Assembly: GCF_024707505.1 (NCBI RefSeq)
Contig: NZ_CP102604.1
Span: 1,054,001 to 1,118,000 of the forward strand
Length of the DNA: 64,000 nt
From: Pantoea sp. SOD02
GTDB lineage: Bacteria > Pseudomonadota > Gammaproteobacteria > Enterobacterales > Enterobacteriaceae
Reading direction: 5' to 3'
Below the pieces are notes generated by a model. The model worked only from the letters and a program-made list of their open reading frames with translations, was not told where the DNA came from and made no database searches. A program made the position numbers and the translations under genes. Positions 8,748 through 18,145 of this stretch are shown piece after piece; positions within the stretch are counted from its first letter, which is position 1, and each line of letters begins with the position of its first letter.

Positions 8748-10058
8748 GTGCTGGAACGACTCTCCTGGAAGAGATTGTTGACCGAGCTGGCGCTGGTCTG
8801 TTTACCTGCGCTGGTGTTGGGTCTGTTGTTCGGATATCTGCCGTGGCTGCTGCTGATTGCGGTGACCGGCGTGATGTTCTGGCACTTCAGAAATCTGATG
8901 CGTCTGTCGCACTGGCTGTGGGTCGATCGTTCAATGACGCCGCCCACCGGACGCGGCAGCTGGGAACCGCTGTTTTATGGCCTGTATCAGATGCAGTTAC
9001 GCAACCGGCGGCGTCGCCGCGAGCTGGGCAATCTGATCAAACGTTTCCGCAGCGGTGCCGAATCGCTGCCGGATGCGGTGGTGCTGACCACCGAAGAGGG
9101 CACCATTTTCTGGTGCAACGGTTTGGCGCAACAGCATCTTGGCTTGCGCTGGCCGGAAGATAATGGCCAGAACATCCTCAATTTACTGCGTTATCCTGAA
9201 TTCTCCCGCTATATCCGCCAGCGCAAGTTTGATACGCCGCTGACGCAGATCCTCAATAATCAGCATCATATGGAATTCCGCGTGATGCCTTACAGCGAAG
9301 GTCAGTGGCTGATGGTGGCGCGTGATGTCACTCAGATGCACCAGCTGGAAGGCGCGCGACGCAACTTCTTTGCCAACGTCAGTCATGAACTGCGTACGCC
9401 GTTGACGGTGTTGCAGGGTTATCTGGAAATGATGGACGATGCGGTGATGAACGAGCGCACGCGCAGCAAGGCGTTGCACACCATGCAAGAGCAGACGCGT
9501 CGCATGGATAGCCTGGTGAAGCAGTTGCTGACTTTGTCGCGTATTGAAGCGGCACCAGCCATCGATCTGAAAGAGACGGTGGATGTGCCGGGCATGCTGC
9601 TGCTGTTGCAGCGTGAAGCGGAAACGCTGAGTCAGGGACGTCACACCATCCATTTCCATACCGATCCGCATCTGAAAGTGTTCGGCAATGATGAGCAGCT
9701 GCGTAGCGCCATTTCCAACCTGGTCTACAACGCGGTGAATCACACGCCGGATGGCACGCGCATCGACATCAGCTGGCTGCGTACCAAACAAGGCGCGCAG
9801 TTTAAGGTGTGTGATGACGGGCCGGGCATCAGCGAACAGCATCTGCCGCGTCTTACCGAGCGTTTCTATCGCGTGGACAAAGCGCGTTCGCGCGCCACCG
9901 GCGGCAGCGGGTTGGGGCTGGCAATCGTGAAGCACGCGCTGGGCCATCATAATGCGCGGCTGGAGATCACCAGCGTGCCGCATCAGGAAACCTGTTTCAG
10001 CTTCCTGCTGCCGCCAAGGTTGATTGTGGCTAGCGCTCTGCAAGAGCGGGTTAATTAA
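8748..10058 (+). CDS. phoR: Phosphate regulon sensor histidine kinase PhoR
   Basis: 436 residues (E. coli 431) with a GTG start; CGGAG lies about 12 bases upstream. Two N-terminal membrane helices (about 10-60) precede a PAS domain ([20 protein letters not shown]). The DHp helix carries H213 in [14 protein letters not shown]. The HATPase domain shows the N box ([13 protein letters not shown]), [16 protein letters not shown] and [10 protein letters not shown]. It has little periplasmic domain; in E. coli it senses phosphate through PstSCAB-PhoU. It phosphorylates PhoB under phosphate limitation. Confidence 0.98.
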   Translation: MLERLSWKRLLTELALVCLPALVLGLLFGYLPWLLLIAVTGVMFWHFRNLMRLSHWLWVDRSMTPPTGRGSWEPLFYGLYQMQLRNRRRRRELGNLIKRFRSGAESLPDAVVLTTEEGTIFWCNGLAQQHLGLRWPEDNGQNILNLLRYPEFSRYIRQRKFDTPLTQILNNQHHMEFRVMPYSEGQWLMVARDVTQMHQLEGARRNFFANVSHELRTPLTVLQGYLEMMDDAVMNERTRSKALHTMQEQTRRMDSLVKQLLTLSRIEAAPAIDLKETVDVPGMLLLLQREAETLSQGRHTIHFHTDPHLKVFGNDEQLRSAISNLVYNAVNHTPDGTRIDISWLRTKQGAQFKVCDDGPGISEQHLPRLTERFYRVDKARSRATGGSGLGLAIVKHALGHHNARLEITSVPHQETCFSFLLPPRLIVASALQERVN

Positions 10059-10081
10059 GGTTTGCACATCCATGGCGTAAT

Positions 10082-10106
10082 GCCGCTCAGTTAAGCACAG
10101 AGCGGC
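10082..10106 (+). terminator. Candidate rho-independent terminator of phoBR
   Basis: GCCGCTC (10082-10088) pairs with GAGCGGC (10100-10106) around an 11-base loop, followed by TTTC. It starts 24 bases after the phoR stop. The T-tract is short, so efficiency is uncertain. Confidence 0.6.
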
Positions 10107-10408
10107 TTTCGTTCGCCTTGAAATCAGGCAGTTGCAGCACCCTGGTGCGGCGACCGAGCAGAGAGCGCCTGGCCGCGCCCTCTGCACTCCCGGGCCTTGC
10201 GCCAGCCCAACCCGCCGCTGCGCGGTGCCTTCACTCATTCACGATTCCTGACGGACCGGTGGCGATTCGCTCCTGCTCAGCGCCACCTCTCGCCGCATCC
10301 ATGCGGCTCGCCCTGGAATCCCTCATTCGTTCAGCGGGTTAGGATGTCGCCTCAACACCCGCGCTGCACCATCAAGGCATAATTTTGACTCGCCATCGCT
10401 ACAAGTCT
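10107..10408. other. Unexplained GC-rich intergenic segment, repeat-like
   Basis: About 300 bases between phoR and the PstS-like gene with no credible coding frame. Its texture differs from neighbouring intergenic DNA: it is GC-rich, and it contains the palindrome GCCGCATCCATGCGGC at about 10294-10309. It resembles long intergenic repeat elements I recall from Pantoea/Serratia-type genomes, but only one copy is visible here. A family A repeat follows directly. Confidence 0.4.
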
Positions 10409-10433
10409 CGTAGGGTCGCCATTCATGGCGACC
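10409..10433. repeat. Palindromic intergenic repeat, family A
   Basis: CGTAGGGTCGCCATTCATGG plus CGACC. The core GGTCGCCAT/ATGGCGACC is a near-perfect palindrome with a conserved GTAGG flank on one side. Other copies are at 26775-26799, 31620-31644 (with a second palindrome to 31666) and 37461-37484. All are intergenic. Confidence 0.85.
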
Positions 10434-10470
10434 GCTTCGCGCTTAACTGACAACCTTTACGCAATTTATT

Positions 10471-10490
10471 GCGCGATAAATCACGCCGCT
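10471..10490. repeat. Degenerate half-copy of palindromic repeat family B
   Basis: GCGCGATAAATCACGCCGCT differs by one base from one arm of the repeat at 2919-2942. A short palindromic stretch (GCAATTTATTGC) precedes it. The matching second arm is absent. Confidence 0.65.
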
Positions 10491-10526
10491 CCAGAATAGG
10501 CGTCTCATTAAATTGCGGAATCGCCA

Positions 10527-11453
10527 ATGAAATCGCTGTTGCTATCCCTCTTGTTGCTTTGCTCTGCTTTAGCACACGGCCAACAAACCATGCTAACCGG
10601 CAATCTGAGCAGCGTCGGATCGGATACGTTGGGTTATCTGATGACCTTATGGGGCGAGGATTTTAGCCGCCAGTCGCCGGGCGTGAACGTTCAGGTGCAG
10701 GCGGCGGGATCGTCTACCGCACCGACCGCGCTGGCCGCCGGTGCTGCACAATTGGGCGCGATGAGCCGCCCGATGCAGATCGACGAACGTCAACTTTTCA
10801 TTGCGCGCTACGGCTATCCGCCGCTGGCGGTGCCGGTGGCGATGGATGCGCTGGTGGTGGTGGTCAATCAGGACAATCCGCTGCCGCGTATCGCGCCGCA
10901 ACAACTCGATGCGCTGTTTTCCATCACGCGTCTGTGCGGCGGACAGCAGGTGCTGCAGCGCTGGGGCGATCTCGGCTTGAGCGACAGCCAGTGGGCAACG
11001 CGCAGCATCCAACGTTATGGCCGTAACTCGGCGTCGGGTACCTGGGGTTTCTTCAAGCAGCAGGCGCTGTGTAAAGGCGATTTTCGTGCTGACGTCGCGG
11101 AATTCCCCGGTTCCGCTGCGGTGGTGCAAGCCGTTGCCGCCACGCCTAACAGCATCGGTTACGCCAGTTTTGGCTTTCATCTCAGCGGCGTGAAAATGCT
11201 GCCGGTGGTCACGACGAACGGCGACAGCGTGATGCCGGATGCCGAATCCATTCGCAGCGGCCGCTATCCGTGGTCGCGCCCGCTCTATATCTACGTCAAC
11301 AAAGCGCCCGGCAAACCGCTGCCTCCGTTGGTGAATGCCTTTCTGCATCAGGTGTTGTCGCCACAAGGCCAGCGTCGGGTGAGCGAAGCTGGCTATTTGC
11401 CGTTGTCAGATAGCCAGATGGCGCAAGCGCGGGCGGCCATTGAGGGAAATTGA
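10527..11453 (+). CDS. PstS-family periplasmic phosphate-binding-like protein
   Basis: 308 residues with a Sec signal peptide (MKSLLLSLLLLCSALAHG, cleavage near AHG/QQ). Fold markers of PstS-like binding proteins are GSDTLGYLMTLWGEDF, AGSSTAPTAL, GAMSRPM and RYGRNSASGTWGFFKQQAL. The serine/threonine-rich loops correspond to those that hydrogen-bond phosphate in PstS. It is shorter than E. coli PstS (346 with signal) and no pstCAB follows, so it may be an auxiliary binding protein or sensor. Its position directly after phoBR suggests a phosphate-related role, but I see no convincing Pho box upstream. The start has GGAAT at a reasonable distance. Confidence 0.85.
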   Translation: MKSLLLSLLLLCSALAHGQQTMLTGNLSSVGSDTLGYLMTLWGEDFSRQSPGVNVQVQAAGSSTAPTALAAGAAQLGAMSRPMQIDERQLFIARYGYPPLAVPVAMDALVVVVNQDNPLPRIAPQQLDALFSITRLCGGQQVLQRWGDLGLSDSQWATRSIQRYGRNSASGTWGFFKQQALCKGDFRADVAEFPGSAAVVQAVAATPNSIGYASFGFHLSGVKMLPVVTTNGDSVMPDAESIRSGRYPWSRPLYIYVNKAPGKPLPPLVNAFLHQVLSPQGQRRVSEAGYLPLSDSQMAQARAAIEGN

Positions 11454-11538
11454 AGAACGTGCATCTGAACATGAAATAGTTTCATGTAAGCTGAATTTTC
11501 TTCCGTTGCCGAAATTGTAACAGCGTGGCATTCTTCTT

Positions 11539-11562
11539 GGACATATAGCCGTCCAGATGGCT
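11539..11562 (+). promoter_or_regulatory. Tandem MetJ met-box-like sites
   Basis: Three consecutive 8-base units, GGACATAT, AGCCGTCC and AGATGGCT, match the met box AGACGTCT at 5, 6 and 6 of 8 positions in strict 8-base register. They lie 58-81 bases upstream of a methionine-synthase-like gene. MetJ binds two or more adjacent boxes, so the spacing and context support repression by MetJ-SAM. Individual matches are imperfect. Confidence 0.55.
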
Positions 11563-11619
11563 GAGATAACCCAGTGAAATTATACCCTGACGCAACTAAG
11601 CGCTCAGCGAGGAGATAAG

Positions 11620-12723
11620 ATGCCACGTCACAACCCATTCCGCGCCGATACCGTCGGCAGTTTTCTGCGTCCCGCTGCCATCAAGCAGGCGCGTGTGCAG
11701 TTTGCCAATGGTGACATCAATGCTGATCAACTGCGTCAGGTGGAAGATCGTGAAATCCGTCATGTGGTGGAGCAGCAGCGCGCCAACGGTCTGCAGATCG
11801 TTACCGATGGTGAATTCCGTCGCGCATGGTGGCACTTCGATTTCTTCGGCGATCTGCACGGCGTTGAGCTGTTCGAAGCGGAGCAGGGCATTCAGTTCAA
11901 TGGCGTGCAGACCAAAGCGCACGGCGTGAAAGTCACCGGTAAAGTAGCCTTTAATCCTGAACACCCAATGCTGGATCATTTCCGCTTCCTGCAAAGCGTA
12001 GCGGGCGATGCGGTTGCCAAGATGACCATTCCCAGCCCAAGCGTGCTGCACTTCCGCGGTGGCCGCAAGGTGATCGATGCCACGGTCTATCCCGAACTGA
12101 AAGATTACTTCGCCGATCTGGCGCAGACCTACAAAGACGCAATTCAAGCGTTTTACGCAGCAGGCTGCCGTTATCTGCAACTGGATGACACGGTGTGGGC
12201 GTATCTGTGCTCTACCGAACAGCAGCAGCAGATCCGCGAACGTGGTGAAGATCCGCAGGAACTGGCGCGCATCTATGCTGAGGTGCTGAATACCGCGCTG
12301 GAAGGTAAGCCAGAAGATCTGACCGTCGGGCTGCATGTGTGTCGCGGTAACTTCCGCTCAACCTGGATCTCCGAAGGTGGTTATGAGCCGGTCGCTGAAG
12401 TGCTGTTTGGCGGCGTGAATATCGATGCTTTCTACCTTGAGTATGACAACGAACGTTCCGGTGGCTTCGAGCCGCTGCGCTTCCTCAAGCCTGGCCATCA
12501 GCAAGTGGTGCTGGGTTTGATCACCACCAAAACCGGCGAGCTGGAAGATGCGGAACAGGTAAAAGCGCGTCTGCAGGAAGCAGCACAGTTCGTCAGCCTC
12601 GATCAAATCTGCCTCAGCCCGCAGTGTGGCTTTGCTTCTACCGAAGAGGGCAACAGCCTGAGCGAAGAGCAGCAGTGGCAGAAGATTCGTCTGGTGGTCG
12701 ATATAGCAAGAACAGTCTGGTAA
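11620..12723 (+). CDS. Cobalamin-independent methionine synthase (MetE) catalytic-domain protein
   Basis: 367 residues, corresponding to the C-terminal half of MetE without its N-terminal domain. The zinc/homocysteine ligands expected from MetE can be placed: H239 and C241 in GLHVCRGN, E274 in FYLEYDNERSGGF and C336 in SPQCGFAS. The N-terminus has RADTVGSFLRP and IVTDGEFRRAWWHFDF, and the middle has YLQLDDTVWAYL. Short MetE-core proteins (the YxjG/YxjH or 'methionine synthase II' group) transfer methyl groups to homocysteine from donors that are often unknown. GAGGAG precedes the ATG. Met-box-like sites upstream and a terminator downstream mark it as a single regulated unit inserted between phoR and brnQ. 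Confidence 0.88.
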   Translation: MPRHNPFRADTVGSFLRPAAIKQARVQFANGDINADQLRQVEDREIRHVVEQQRANGLQIVTDGEFRRAWWHFDFFGDLHGVELFEAEQGIQFNGVQTKAHGVKVTGKVAFNPEHPMLDHFRFLQSVAGDAVAKMTIPSPSVLHFRGGRKVIDATVYPELKDYFADLAQTYKDAIQAFYAAGCRYLQLDDTVWAYLCSTEQQQQIRERGEDPQELARIYAEVLNTALEGKPEDLTVGLHVCRGNFRSTWISEGGYEPVAEVLFGGVNIDAFYLEYDNERSGGFEPLRFLKPGHQQVVLGLITTKTGELEDAEQVKARLQEAAQFVSLDQICLSPQCGFASTEEGNSLSEEQQWQKIRLVVDIARTVW

Positions 12724-12743
12724 TTCCGTAAAGTTAGCCAAAC

Positions 12744-12762
12744 AGGCGCGTAAATCGCGCCT
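12744..12762 (+). terminator. Terminator of the MetE-core gene
   Basis: AGGCGCG (12744-12750), loop TAAAT, CGCGCCT (12756-12762), then TTTTG. It begins 21 bases after the stop codon. Confidence 0.75.
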
Positions 12763-12763
12763 T

Positions 12764-13125
12764 TTGTGCATCTGCAGGTCGATTTATGCAAAGAGATCTC
12801 CCGCGCTGAGGAAACTTTTAGCAAATCATCTGAGGTGTTTTCCTACAATTCCACCGTGATTCACTGCTTTCTCCCGCTATCTTGTTATATCCTTCTGGTT
12901 TTCCGATCCCGTATTGCCTTTCTTCGCTATAAACGTTCTAATTTGCGCCGTTGTCGATTTATCCCTCTGCGAACAGAAGAAAAGTAGATTAAATCACCTG
13001 CGCTTTAACGATTAGTCCCGCATAACACGCTGGTCTTGCCGAATAAGTCCTTGTTTTAGCGCATCCAGAGGACAACACGAACTCAACTTCCACCGCAACA
13101 TCAGCTACAGGCAGTACAGAAGTTT
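12764..13125. other. Long brnQ upstream region
   Basis: About 360 bases with no convincing gene. A 73-codon frame at 12766-12987 lacks a good start and has no recognisable features. The segment is more AT-rich than the flanks and presumably holds the brnQ promoter and a long leader. I could not find a branched-chain-rich leader peptide or a clear attenuator. Confidence 0.5.
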
Positions 13126-14445
13126 ATGACACATCGTTTAACCTCCAAGGATATCCTGGCGCTGGGCTTCATGACGTTTGCCCTGTTCGTTGGCGCAGGA
13201 AATATCATCTTCCCACCGATGGTGGGGATTCAGTCTGGCGAACACGTTTGGATTGCTGCCTTCGGCTTCCTGATTACCGCTGTCGGCTTACCGGTGATCA
13301 CCGTTATCGCGCTGGCGCGCGTGGGCGGCGGCATTGATGCGCTGAGCTCACCGATTGGTAAAGCCGCAGGCTTGCTGCTGGCGACCGTATGTTACCTGGC
13401 TGTTGGCCCGCTGTTTGCCACGCCGCGTACCGCTACCGTTTCCTTTGCCGTTGGTATTGCACCGCTGACCGGCGATGGCGCGCTGCCGCTGTTCATCTAT
13501 AGCCTTATTTACTTCGCGCTGGTGATCGGCATCTCGCTGTATCCGGGCAAACTGCTGGATACCGTTGGACACTTCCTCGCACCGCTGAAAATTCTGGCGC
13601 TGATTGTGCTCGGCGTTGCCGTACTGATCTGGCCTGCCGGTGGCGTTTCGCCGGGTACCGAAGAGTATCAGCGTGCGGCCTTCTCCAGCGGTTTCGTCAA
13701 TGGTTATCTGACCATGGATACGCTGGGTGCGCTGGTGTTCGGTATCGTTATCGTCAATGCAGCGCGTTCTCGCGGTGTTGAGGATGCCAAACTGCTGACG
13801 CGCTACACCATGCTGGCGGGCATCATCGCCGGTATCGGTTTGACGCTGATTTACCTGACGCTGTTCAAGCTCGGTAACGATAGCGGCGCATTAGTGGCGC
13901 AGAGCGCCAACGGTGCTGAGATTCTGCATGCTTACGTGCAGCAGACGTTTGGCGGCATGGGCAGCTTCTTCCTCGCCGCGCTGATCTTCGTCGCCTGCAT
14001 GGTGACGGCGGTTGGCCTGACCTGCGCCTGTGCAGAATTCTTTGCGCAATACGTTCCGCTGTCGTATAAAACGCTGGTATTTATTCTGGGTCTGTTCTCA
14101 ATGGTGGTGTCGAACCTCGGCCTGAGCCATCTGATTCAGATCTCGATTCCGGTGCTGACGGCGATTTATCCGCCATGCATCGTGCTGGTGGTCCTGAGCT
14201 TCACGCTGAAGCTCTGGAACAAAAGTTCGCGTATCATCGCGCCGACCATGCTGGTAAGCCTGCTGTTCGGTATCGTTGATGCCATCAAAACCACCAGCTT
14301 TAAAGACGTGTTGCCGCTGTTCAGTCAGCATCTGCCGCTGGCCGATCAGGGACTCTCCTGGTTGCCGCCATCGCTGGCGATGCTGGTGATTGCTGCGGTG
14401 GTTGATCGGGCAAAAGGACGTGAGCAGGTCGCAGTTCATCAGTAA
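13126..14445 (+). CDS. brnQ: Branched-chain amino acid transporter BrnQ (LIVCS family)
   Basis: 439 residues, equal to E. coli BrnQ. It is a polytopic inner-membrane protein with about 12 helices that imports leucine, isoleucine and valine with a cation. Diagnostic segments are [27 protein letters not shown] near the N-terminus, [18 protein letters not shown], and [13 protein letters not shown]. It follows phoBR in E. coli too, although here two accessory genes intervene. A strong terminator separates it from proY. Confidence 0.97.
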   Translation: MTHRLTSKDILALGFMTFALFVGAGNIIFPPMVGIQSGEHVWIAAFGFLITAVGLPVITVIALARVGGGIDALSSPIGKAAGLLLATVCYLAVGPLFATPRTATVSFAVGIAPLTGDGALPLFIYSLIYFALVIGISLYPGKLLDTVGHFLAPLKILALIVLGVAVLIWPAGGVSPGTEEYQRAAFSSGFVNGYLTMDTLGALVFGIVIVNAARSRGVEDAKLLTRYTMLAGIIAGIGLTLIYLTLFKLGNDSGALVAQSANGAEILHAYVQQTFGGMGSFFLAALIFVACMVTAVGLTCACAEFFAQYVPLSYKTLVFILGLFSMVVSNLGLSHLIQISIPVLTAIYPPCIVLVVLSFTLKLWNKSSRIIAPTMLVSLLFGIVDAIKTTSFKDVLPLFSQHLPLADQGLSWLPPSLAMLVIAAVVDRAKGREQVAVHQ

Positions 14446-14465
14446 GCGACATTGCTGTTAATTCC

Positions 14466-14487
14466 AACCACGGGCTTGCCCGTGGTT
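14466..14487 (+). terminator. brnQ terminator
   Basis: A perfect 10-bp stem AACCACGGGC / GCCCGTGGTT with a TT turn, followed by TTT. It starts 21 bases after the brnQ stop. Confidence 0.9.
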
Positions 14488-14512
14488 TTTCATTTTCAAG
14501 GTACTGAGTGTT

Positions 14513-15868
14513 ATGCAAGAAACCAATAAGCTCAAACGCGGACTGAGCACGCGCCACATTCGCTTTATGGCGCTGGGATCGGCGATTGGCACCGGGCTGT
14601 TTTACGGCTCGGCGGATGCCATCAAAATGGCAGGCCCAAGCGTGCTGCTGGCGTACATCATCGGCGGTGCGGTGGCGTACATCATCATGCGTGCGCTGGG
14701 TGAGATGTCGGTCAACAACCCGCAGGCCAGCTCATTCTCGCGCTATGCGCAGGATTATCTCGGCCCGCTGGCGGGTTACATCACCGGCTGGACTTACTGT
14801 TTTGAAATCCTGATTGTGGCGATTGCCGACGTAACGGCTTTTGGTATCTACATGGGCGTGTGGTTCCCCGATGTGCCGCACTGGATTTGGGTGCTGAGCG
14901 TGGTGCTGATTATCGGCGCCATCAACCTGATGAGCGTGAAAGTGTTTGGCGAAGTGGAGTTCTGGTTCTCCTTCTTCAAAGTCGCCACCATCATCATCAT
15001 GATCATCGCCGGCTTCGGCATGATTTTCTGGGGCATCGGCAACGGCGGCCAGCCGACCGGCATTCACAATCTGTGGACTAACGGCGGCTTCTTCGCGCAC
15101 GGCATCGTCGGCATGCTGCTGTCACTGCAGATGGTGATGTTTGCTTACGGCGGGATTGAGATTATCGGCATTACCGCCGGTGAAGCGGAAGATCCGAAAA
15201 CCTCGATTCCACGCGCCATCAACTCCGTACCGATGCGTATTCTGGTGTTCTACGTTGGTACGCTGTTCGTCATCATGTCGATATATCCGTGGAATCAGGT
15301 GGGCACTTCCGGCAGTCCGTTCGTGCTGACCTTCCAGCATTTGGGCATTGCGGCGGCGGCATCGATCCTGAACTTCGTGGTGCTGACGGCGTCGCTGTCG
15401 GCGATTAACAGCGATGTGTTTGGCGTGGGACGTATGCTGCACGGCATGGCGCAGCAGGGCCACGCACCGAAGGTATTCCAGAAGGTATCGAATCGCGGGA
15501 TTCCGTGGGTGACCGTTTTGGTGATGATGCTGGCGATGTTGATTGCGGTGTATCTCAACTACCTGATGCCGGAGAAAGTGTTCCTGGTCATCGCCTCGCT
15601 GGCGACCTTTGCTACCGTTTGGGTGTGGATCATGATTCTGCTTTCGCAGATCGCCTTCCGCCGCAAGATTGGTAAAGAGCAAGCCGGCAAGCTGGATTTT
15701 GCCATGCCGGGCGGCAGCACCACCGCATGGTTCGGCGTGCTGTTCCTGGCCTTCATTATTGGACTGATTGGTTACTTCCCGGATACGCGCGTATCGCTGT
15801 ACGTTGGTTTCAGCTGGATTGCGCTGCTGTTGCTGGCGTGGCCGCTGGTGAAAAAGCGTAAAAGCTGA
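14513..15868 (+). CDS. proY: Proline-specific permease ProY (APC family)
   Basis: 451 residues (E. coli 457). It is a twelve-helix amino-acid permease of the APC superfamily. The N-terminus [19 protein letters not shown] with [18 protein letters not shown] and the [13 protein letters not shown] loop are nearly identical to ProY. E. coli ProY is a weak or cryptic proline and possibly histidine transporter, so substrate identity is by homology only. The gene order brnQ-proY is conserved; malZ, which follows in E. coli, is replaced by unrelated genes. Confidence 0.95.
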   Translation: MQETNKLKRGLSTRHIRFMALGSAIGTGLFYGSADAIKMAGPSVLLAYIIGGAVAYIIMRALGEMSVNNPQASSFSRYAQDYLGPLAGYITGWTYCFEILIVAIADVTAFGIYMGVWFPDVPHWIWVLSVVLIIGAINLMSVKVFGEVEFWFSFFKVATIIIMIIAGFGMIFWGIGNGGQPTGIHNLWTNGGFFAHGIVGMLLSLQMVMFAYGGIEIIGITAGEAEDPKTSIPRAINSVPMRILVFYVGTLFVIMSIYPWNQVGTSGSPFVLTFQHLGIAAAASILNFVVLTASLSAINSDVFGVGRMLHGMAQQGHAPKVFQKVSNRGIPWVTVLVMMLAMLIAVYLNYLMPEKVFLVIASLATFATVWVWIMILLSQIAFRRKIGKEQAGKLDFAMPGGSTTAWFGVLFLAFIIGLIGYFPDTRVSLYVGFSWIALLLLAWPLVKKRKS

Positions 15869-15876
15869 TGATGAGT

Positions 15877-15906
15877 GAACGGGGCGCTTTTTGCGGCGCC
15901 CCGTTC
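15877..15906. terminator. Bidirectional terminator between proY and the acyltransferase gene
   Basis: An 11-bp perfect stem GAACGGGGCGC (15877-15887) / GCGCCCCGTTC (15896-15906) with an 8-base loop containing five Ts. It lies between convergent genes, so it can end both transcripts. Confidence 0.8.
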
Positions 15907-15914
15907 ATCCTGTT

Positions 15915-17861
15915 TTACCAATTCTTTCCTAACGCAATCTCACCACCCAATGGGCTCAGATGATTGTGGTCGTAATAGAGCGGCAATCCTTCACTGATGA
16001 TCATACAACCCTGCTCATTGCACAACTTGTCGCGTAGCGTCAGCACGCGTACGTCTTGCTGCTGATAGCTTTTCAACAATGCCTCAACCGCTTCATCGGG
16101 TAACTGAAAAAGTGTGGTGCGTTCGCTTAATCGCGGCGGTGCTTCCCCGTTGCCCAGTAAAGCGCTCAGTTCGCGACGAATCGGCATGTTACGGTTATGG
16201 CTGAAGCGCAAAGGGTCGATCTCTATTGTTGGCGCTCCATCAATCACGGTGACTTTTTTTCCGGCCTGACGCAGCTGTGCCAACGCGGCGTCCATGCCTC
16301 GTTTGAGCGCTTCCAGATTACTTTGCTGGGCATCGCCGATGGCGCTGAAACCTTCGCCCGGCAACAGGCTCATGCCAGCCGCCCAATAAGCACTGATCAC
16401 CACTTCATCAATCTTGTCGCTCAGCACCAGCTTCAGTACCTCCTGATTGAAGTTGATGCACTGCTGCGCGTGTTTTGGCATTTGGCTGACCACGCGCGTG
16501 GCGTCAAGCAGGAAAGGGCACGAGGCTTTGGTGAGCTGGAACAGCGGCTTATCCTGGCGCAAGGCGTAGCTTGTTACCGAGCTGCGCAGGGCGGCCGCGT
16601 GGCTATCACCAATCAACGCGATGCCGGGACGATCAGTTACCGGCTGACACTCGGCGAGTTGCGATGGGAAGTTAGGGCCGTAATCCAGCAGACACGGATT
16701 GCGCTGCGCCGCAATCTTCCATGATTCGCCGTTCACCACCACATCACTCACGCGCGACTTCATGCCGCCGGTTTGCCACAGCAGCACCATCACAGCGGCA
16801 GCAATCATCGATGAGGCGCAATAACCGGGAATAACCCAACGCGTGCGGCTGCCTGCCTGACGGAACGGCTGCTCGACAAAACGCCATGACAGCCAGGCAA
16901 TGCCCAATGCTACGCCGCTGATGGTCAATCCTTGCCAGACGCTGAGCGGATGGTCGCTACAAATGCGCGCCAGACTGAGCAGTGGCCAGTGCCACAAATA
17001 CCAGGAATAGGAAACTTTGCCGATAAAGCGCATCGGCGCGTTTTCCAGTAATCGTTTATTTAGCTCACTGCGTGCGCCAATCATCAGACAGGCAGCCAGT
17101 ACCGGGATCAGCGCCAGCCAGCCGGGGAAGCTGTCTTGTTTACTGAGCATCAGGCTGGCGGCCACGATCAGCAACCAGCCGAGCAGATTGAGCAGGTTAG
17201 CCGCTCGCCCTTCCAGCGGCTTTGGCTTCCACAAAGCCATTAGCACGCCTGCACCCATTTCCCACGCACGCGTCGGCAACAGGTAGAACGCATGGGTGCT
17301 GGCAAGCGGTGTCAGCCAGATGCAGGCCGCCAGCGACAGCGCACTAAGTACCAGCACCACACTCGCCATTGAGCGCTTTAGGCGTGCCGCCAGCAGGAGA
17401 ATAAACGGCAGCACGATATAGAATTGTTCTTCGACGCCCAGTGACCAGGTCATCAACAGCGGATTGAGATCGGCATCGCTGCTGAAATAGTCACCACTTT
17501 TCAGCAATAACATATTGGGCACGGAGATAAATACCGCCACGCTGTATTTCGCCAGCTGGCTAAACTCCAGTGGTGAAAGCAGAATAAATCCGAGCAACAG
17601 CAATATCGCCATCATAAAAAATAGCGCGGGCGCGATACGGCGAATACGGCGCAAATAAAATTGATAAAACGAGAAATGTCCTTCAGATATTTCTTTGCTA
17701 ATGATTCCGCCAATCAGAAAACCAGAAATAACAAAGAACAGATCAACGCCAATAAAACCGCCGTTTAACGCGGAAACACCGGAATGGAATAACACAACCA
17801 GAATAATGGCAACAGCGCGCAGGCCGTCAATGTCCGCACGATAGCGGTGAGAGGGTGTCAT
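15915..17861 (-). CDS. Acyltransferase 3 family protein with C-terminal SGNH domain (OafA/YrhL type)
   Basis: 648 residues from the ATG at 17859-17861 (MTPSHRYRADIDGLRAVAII). Longer in-frame forms would add a non-homologous 31-residue leader. Residues 1-370 form about ten membrane helices of the AT3 domain, with RADIDGLRAVA, the HSG motif of LFHSG, GVDLFFVISGFLIGG, RRIRRIAPAL and WSLGVEEQFY. The C-terminal extracytoplasmic SGNH domain has G418-D-S-H in ALIGDSHAAAL and the catalytic DxxH at D631/H634 in DHNHLSP. Proteins of this architecture O-acetylate surface polysaccharides such as LPS O-antigen or exopolysaccharide. The acceptor is unknown and no glycan cluster is adjacent. AT-rich flanks suggest acquisition. 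Confidence 0.92.
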   Translation of the reverse strand: MTPSHRYRADIDGLRAVAIILVVLFHSGVSALNGGFIGVDLFFVISGFLIGGIISKEISEGHFSFYQFYLRRIRRIAPALFFMMAILLLLGFILLSPLEFSQLAKYSVAVFISVPNMLLLKSGDYFSSDADLNPLLMTWSLGVEEQFYIVLPFILLLAARLKRSMASVVLVLSALSLAACIWLTPLASTHAFYLLPTRAWEMGAGVLMALWKPKPLEGRAANLLNLLGWLLIVAASLMLSKQDSFPGWLALIPVLAACLMIGARSELNKRLLENAPMRFIGKVSYSWYLWHWPLLSLARICSDHPLSVWQGLTISGVALGIAWLSWRFVEQPFRQAGSRTRWVIPGYCASSMIAAAVMVLLWQTGGMKSRVSDVVVNGESWKIAAQRNPCLLDYGPNFPSQLAECQPVTDRPGIALIGDSHAAALRSSVTSYALRQDKPLFQLTKASCPFLLDATRVVSQMPKHAQQCINFNQEVLKLVLSDKIDEVVISAYWAAGMSLLPGEGFSAIGDAQQSNLEALKRGMDAALAQLRQAGKKVTVIDGAPTIEIDPLRFSHNRNMPIRRELSALLGNGEAPPRLSERTTLFQLPDEAVEALLKSYQQQDVRVLTLRDKLCNEQGCMIISEGLPLYYDHNHLSPLGGEIALGKNW

Positions 17862-18145
17862 AATCAAAATCCATATTGATATTAATTTTAGGTGGGGACG
17901 AATAGCGTTTAGAAAAAAATAATTCGGCGCGTCCTGTCGCCGAAAAGACTTCAAAAGGAGAAAATAAGTATAACTAAGGGATGTTTGACCGAAGAAGCAT
18001 ATCTCATTTTTATTTAGAGTGGGATCATTAAGGAAAAAAAGAGAGGAATCTCATGGGGGATCAGAAATTACTTGCGTGTATCTTAAGTGAATAAGCGTGA
18101 ATGTTAAGCCCGAATTATTTATCGAGCTTAAACTAAGAAGTGAAA
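17862..18145. other. AT-rich intergenic segment
   Basis: 284 bases, visibly richer in A and T than the surroundings, with no coding frame. It contains the acyltransferase promoter (minus strand) and an imperfect stem (TTAAGCCCGA at 18104-18113 with TCGAGCTTAA at 18121-18130) that may end the inositol-monophosphatase transcript. AT-richness beside a surface-modification gene is typical of H-NS-silenced, acquired DNA; that is inference. Confidence 0.45.

Noticed and set aside
9183-10238. 351-codon minus-strand frame opposite phoR
   Set aside because: Histidine/glutamine-rich shadow of phoR with no domain; the sense frame is a full-length, motif-complete kinase.
12766-12987. 73-codon frame upstream of brnQ
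   Set aside because: Hydrophobic stretch without a ribosome-binding site, signal or family resemblance, in AT-richer leader DNA.
12764-13125. Branched-chain leader-peptide attenuator before brnQ
   Set aside because: No short frame rich in Leu/Ile/Val followed by competing hairpins was found.
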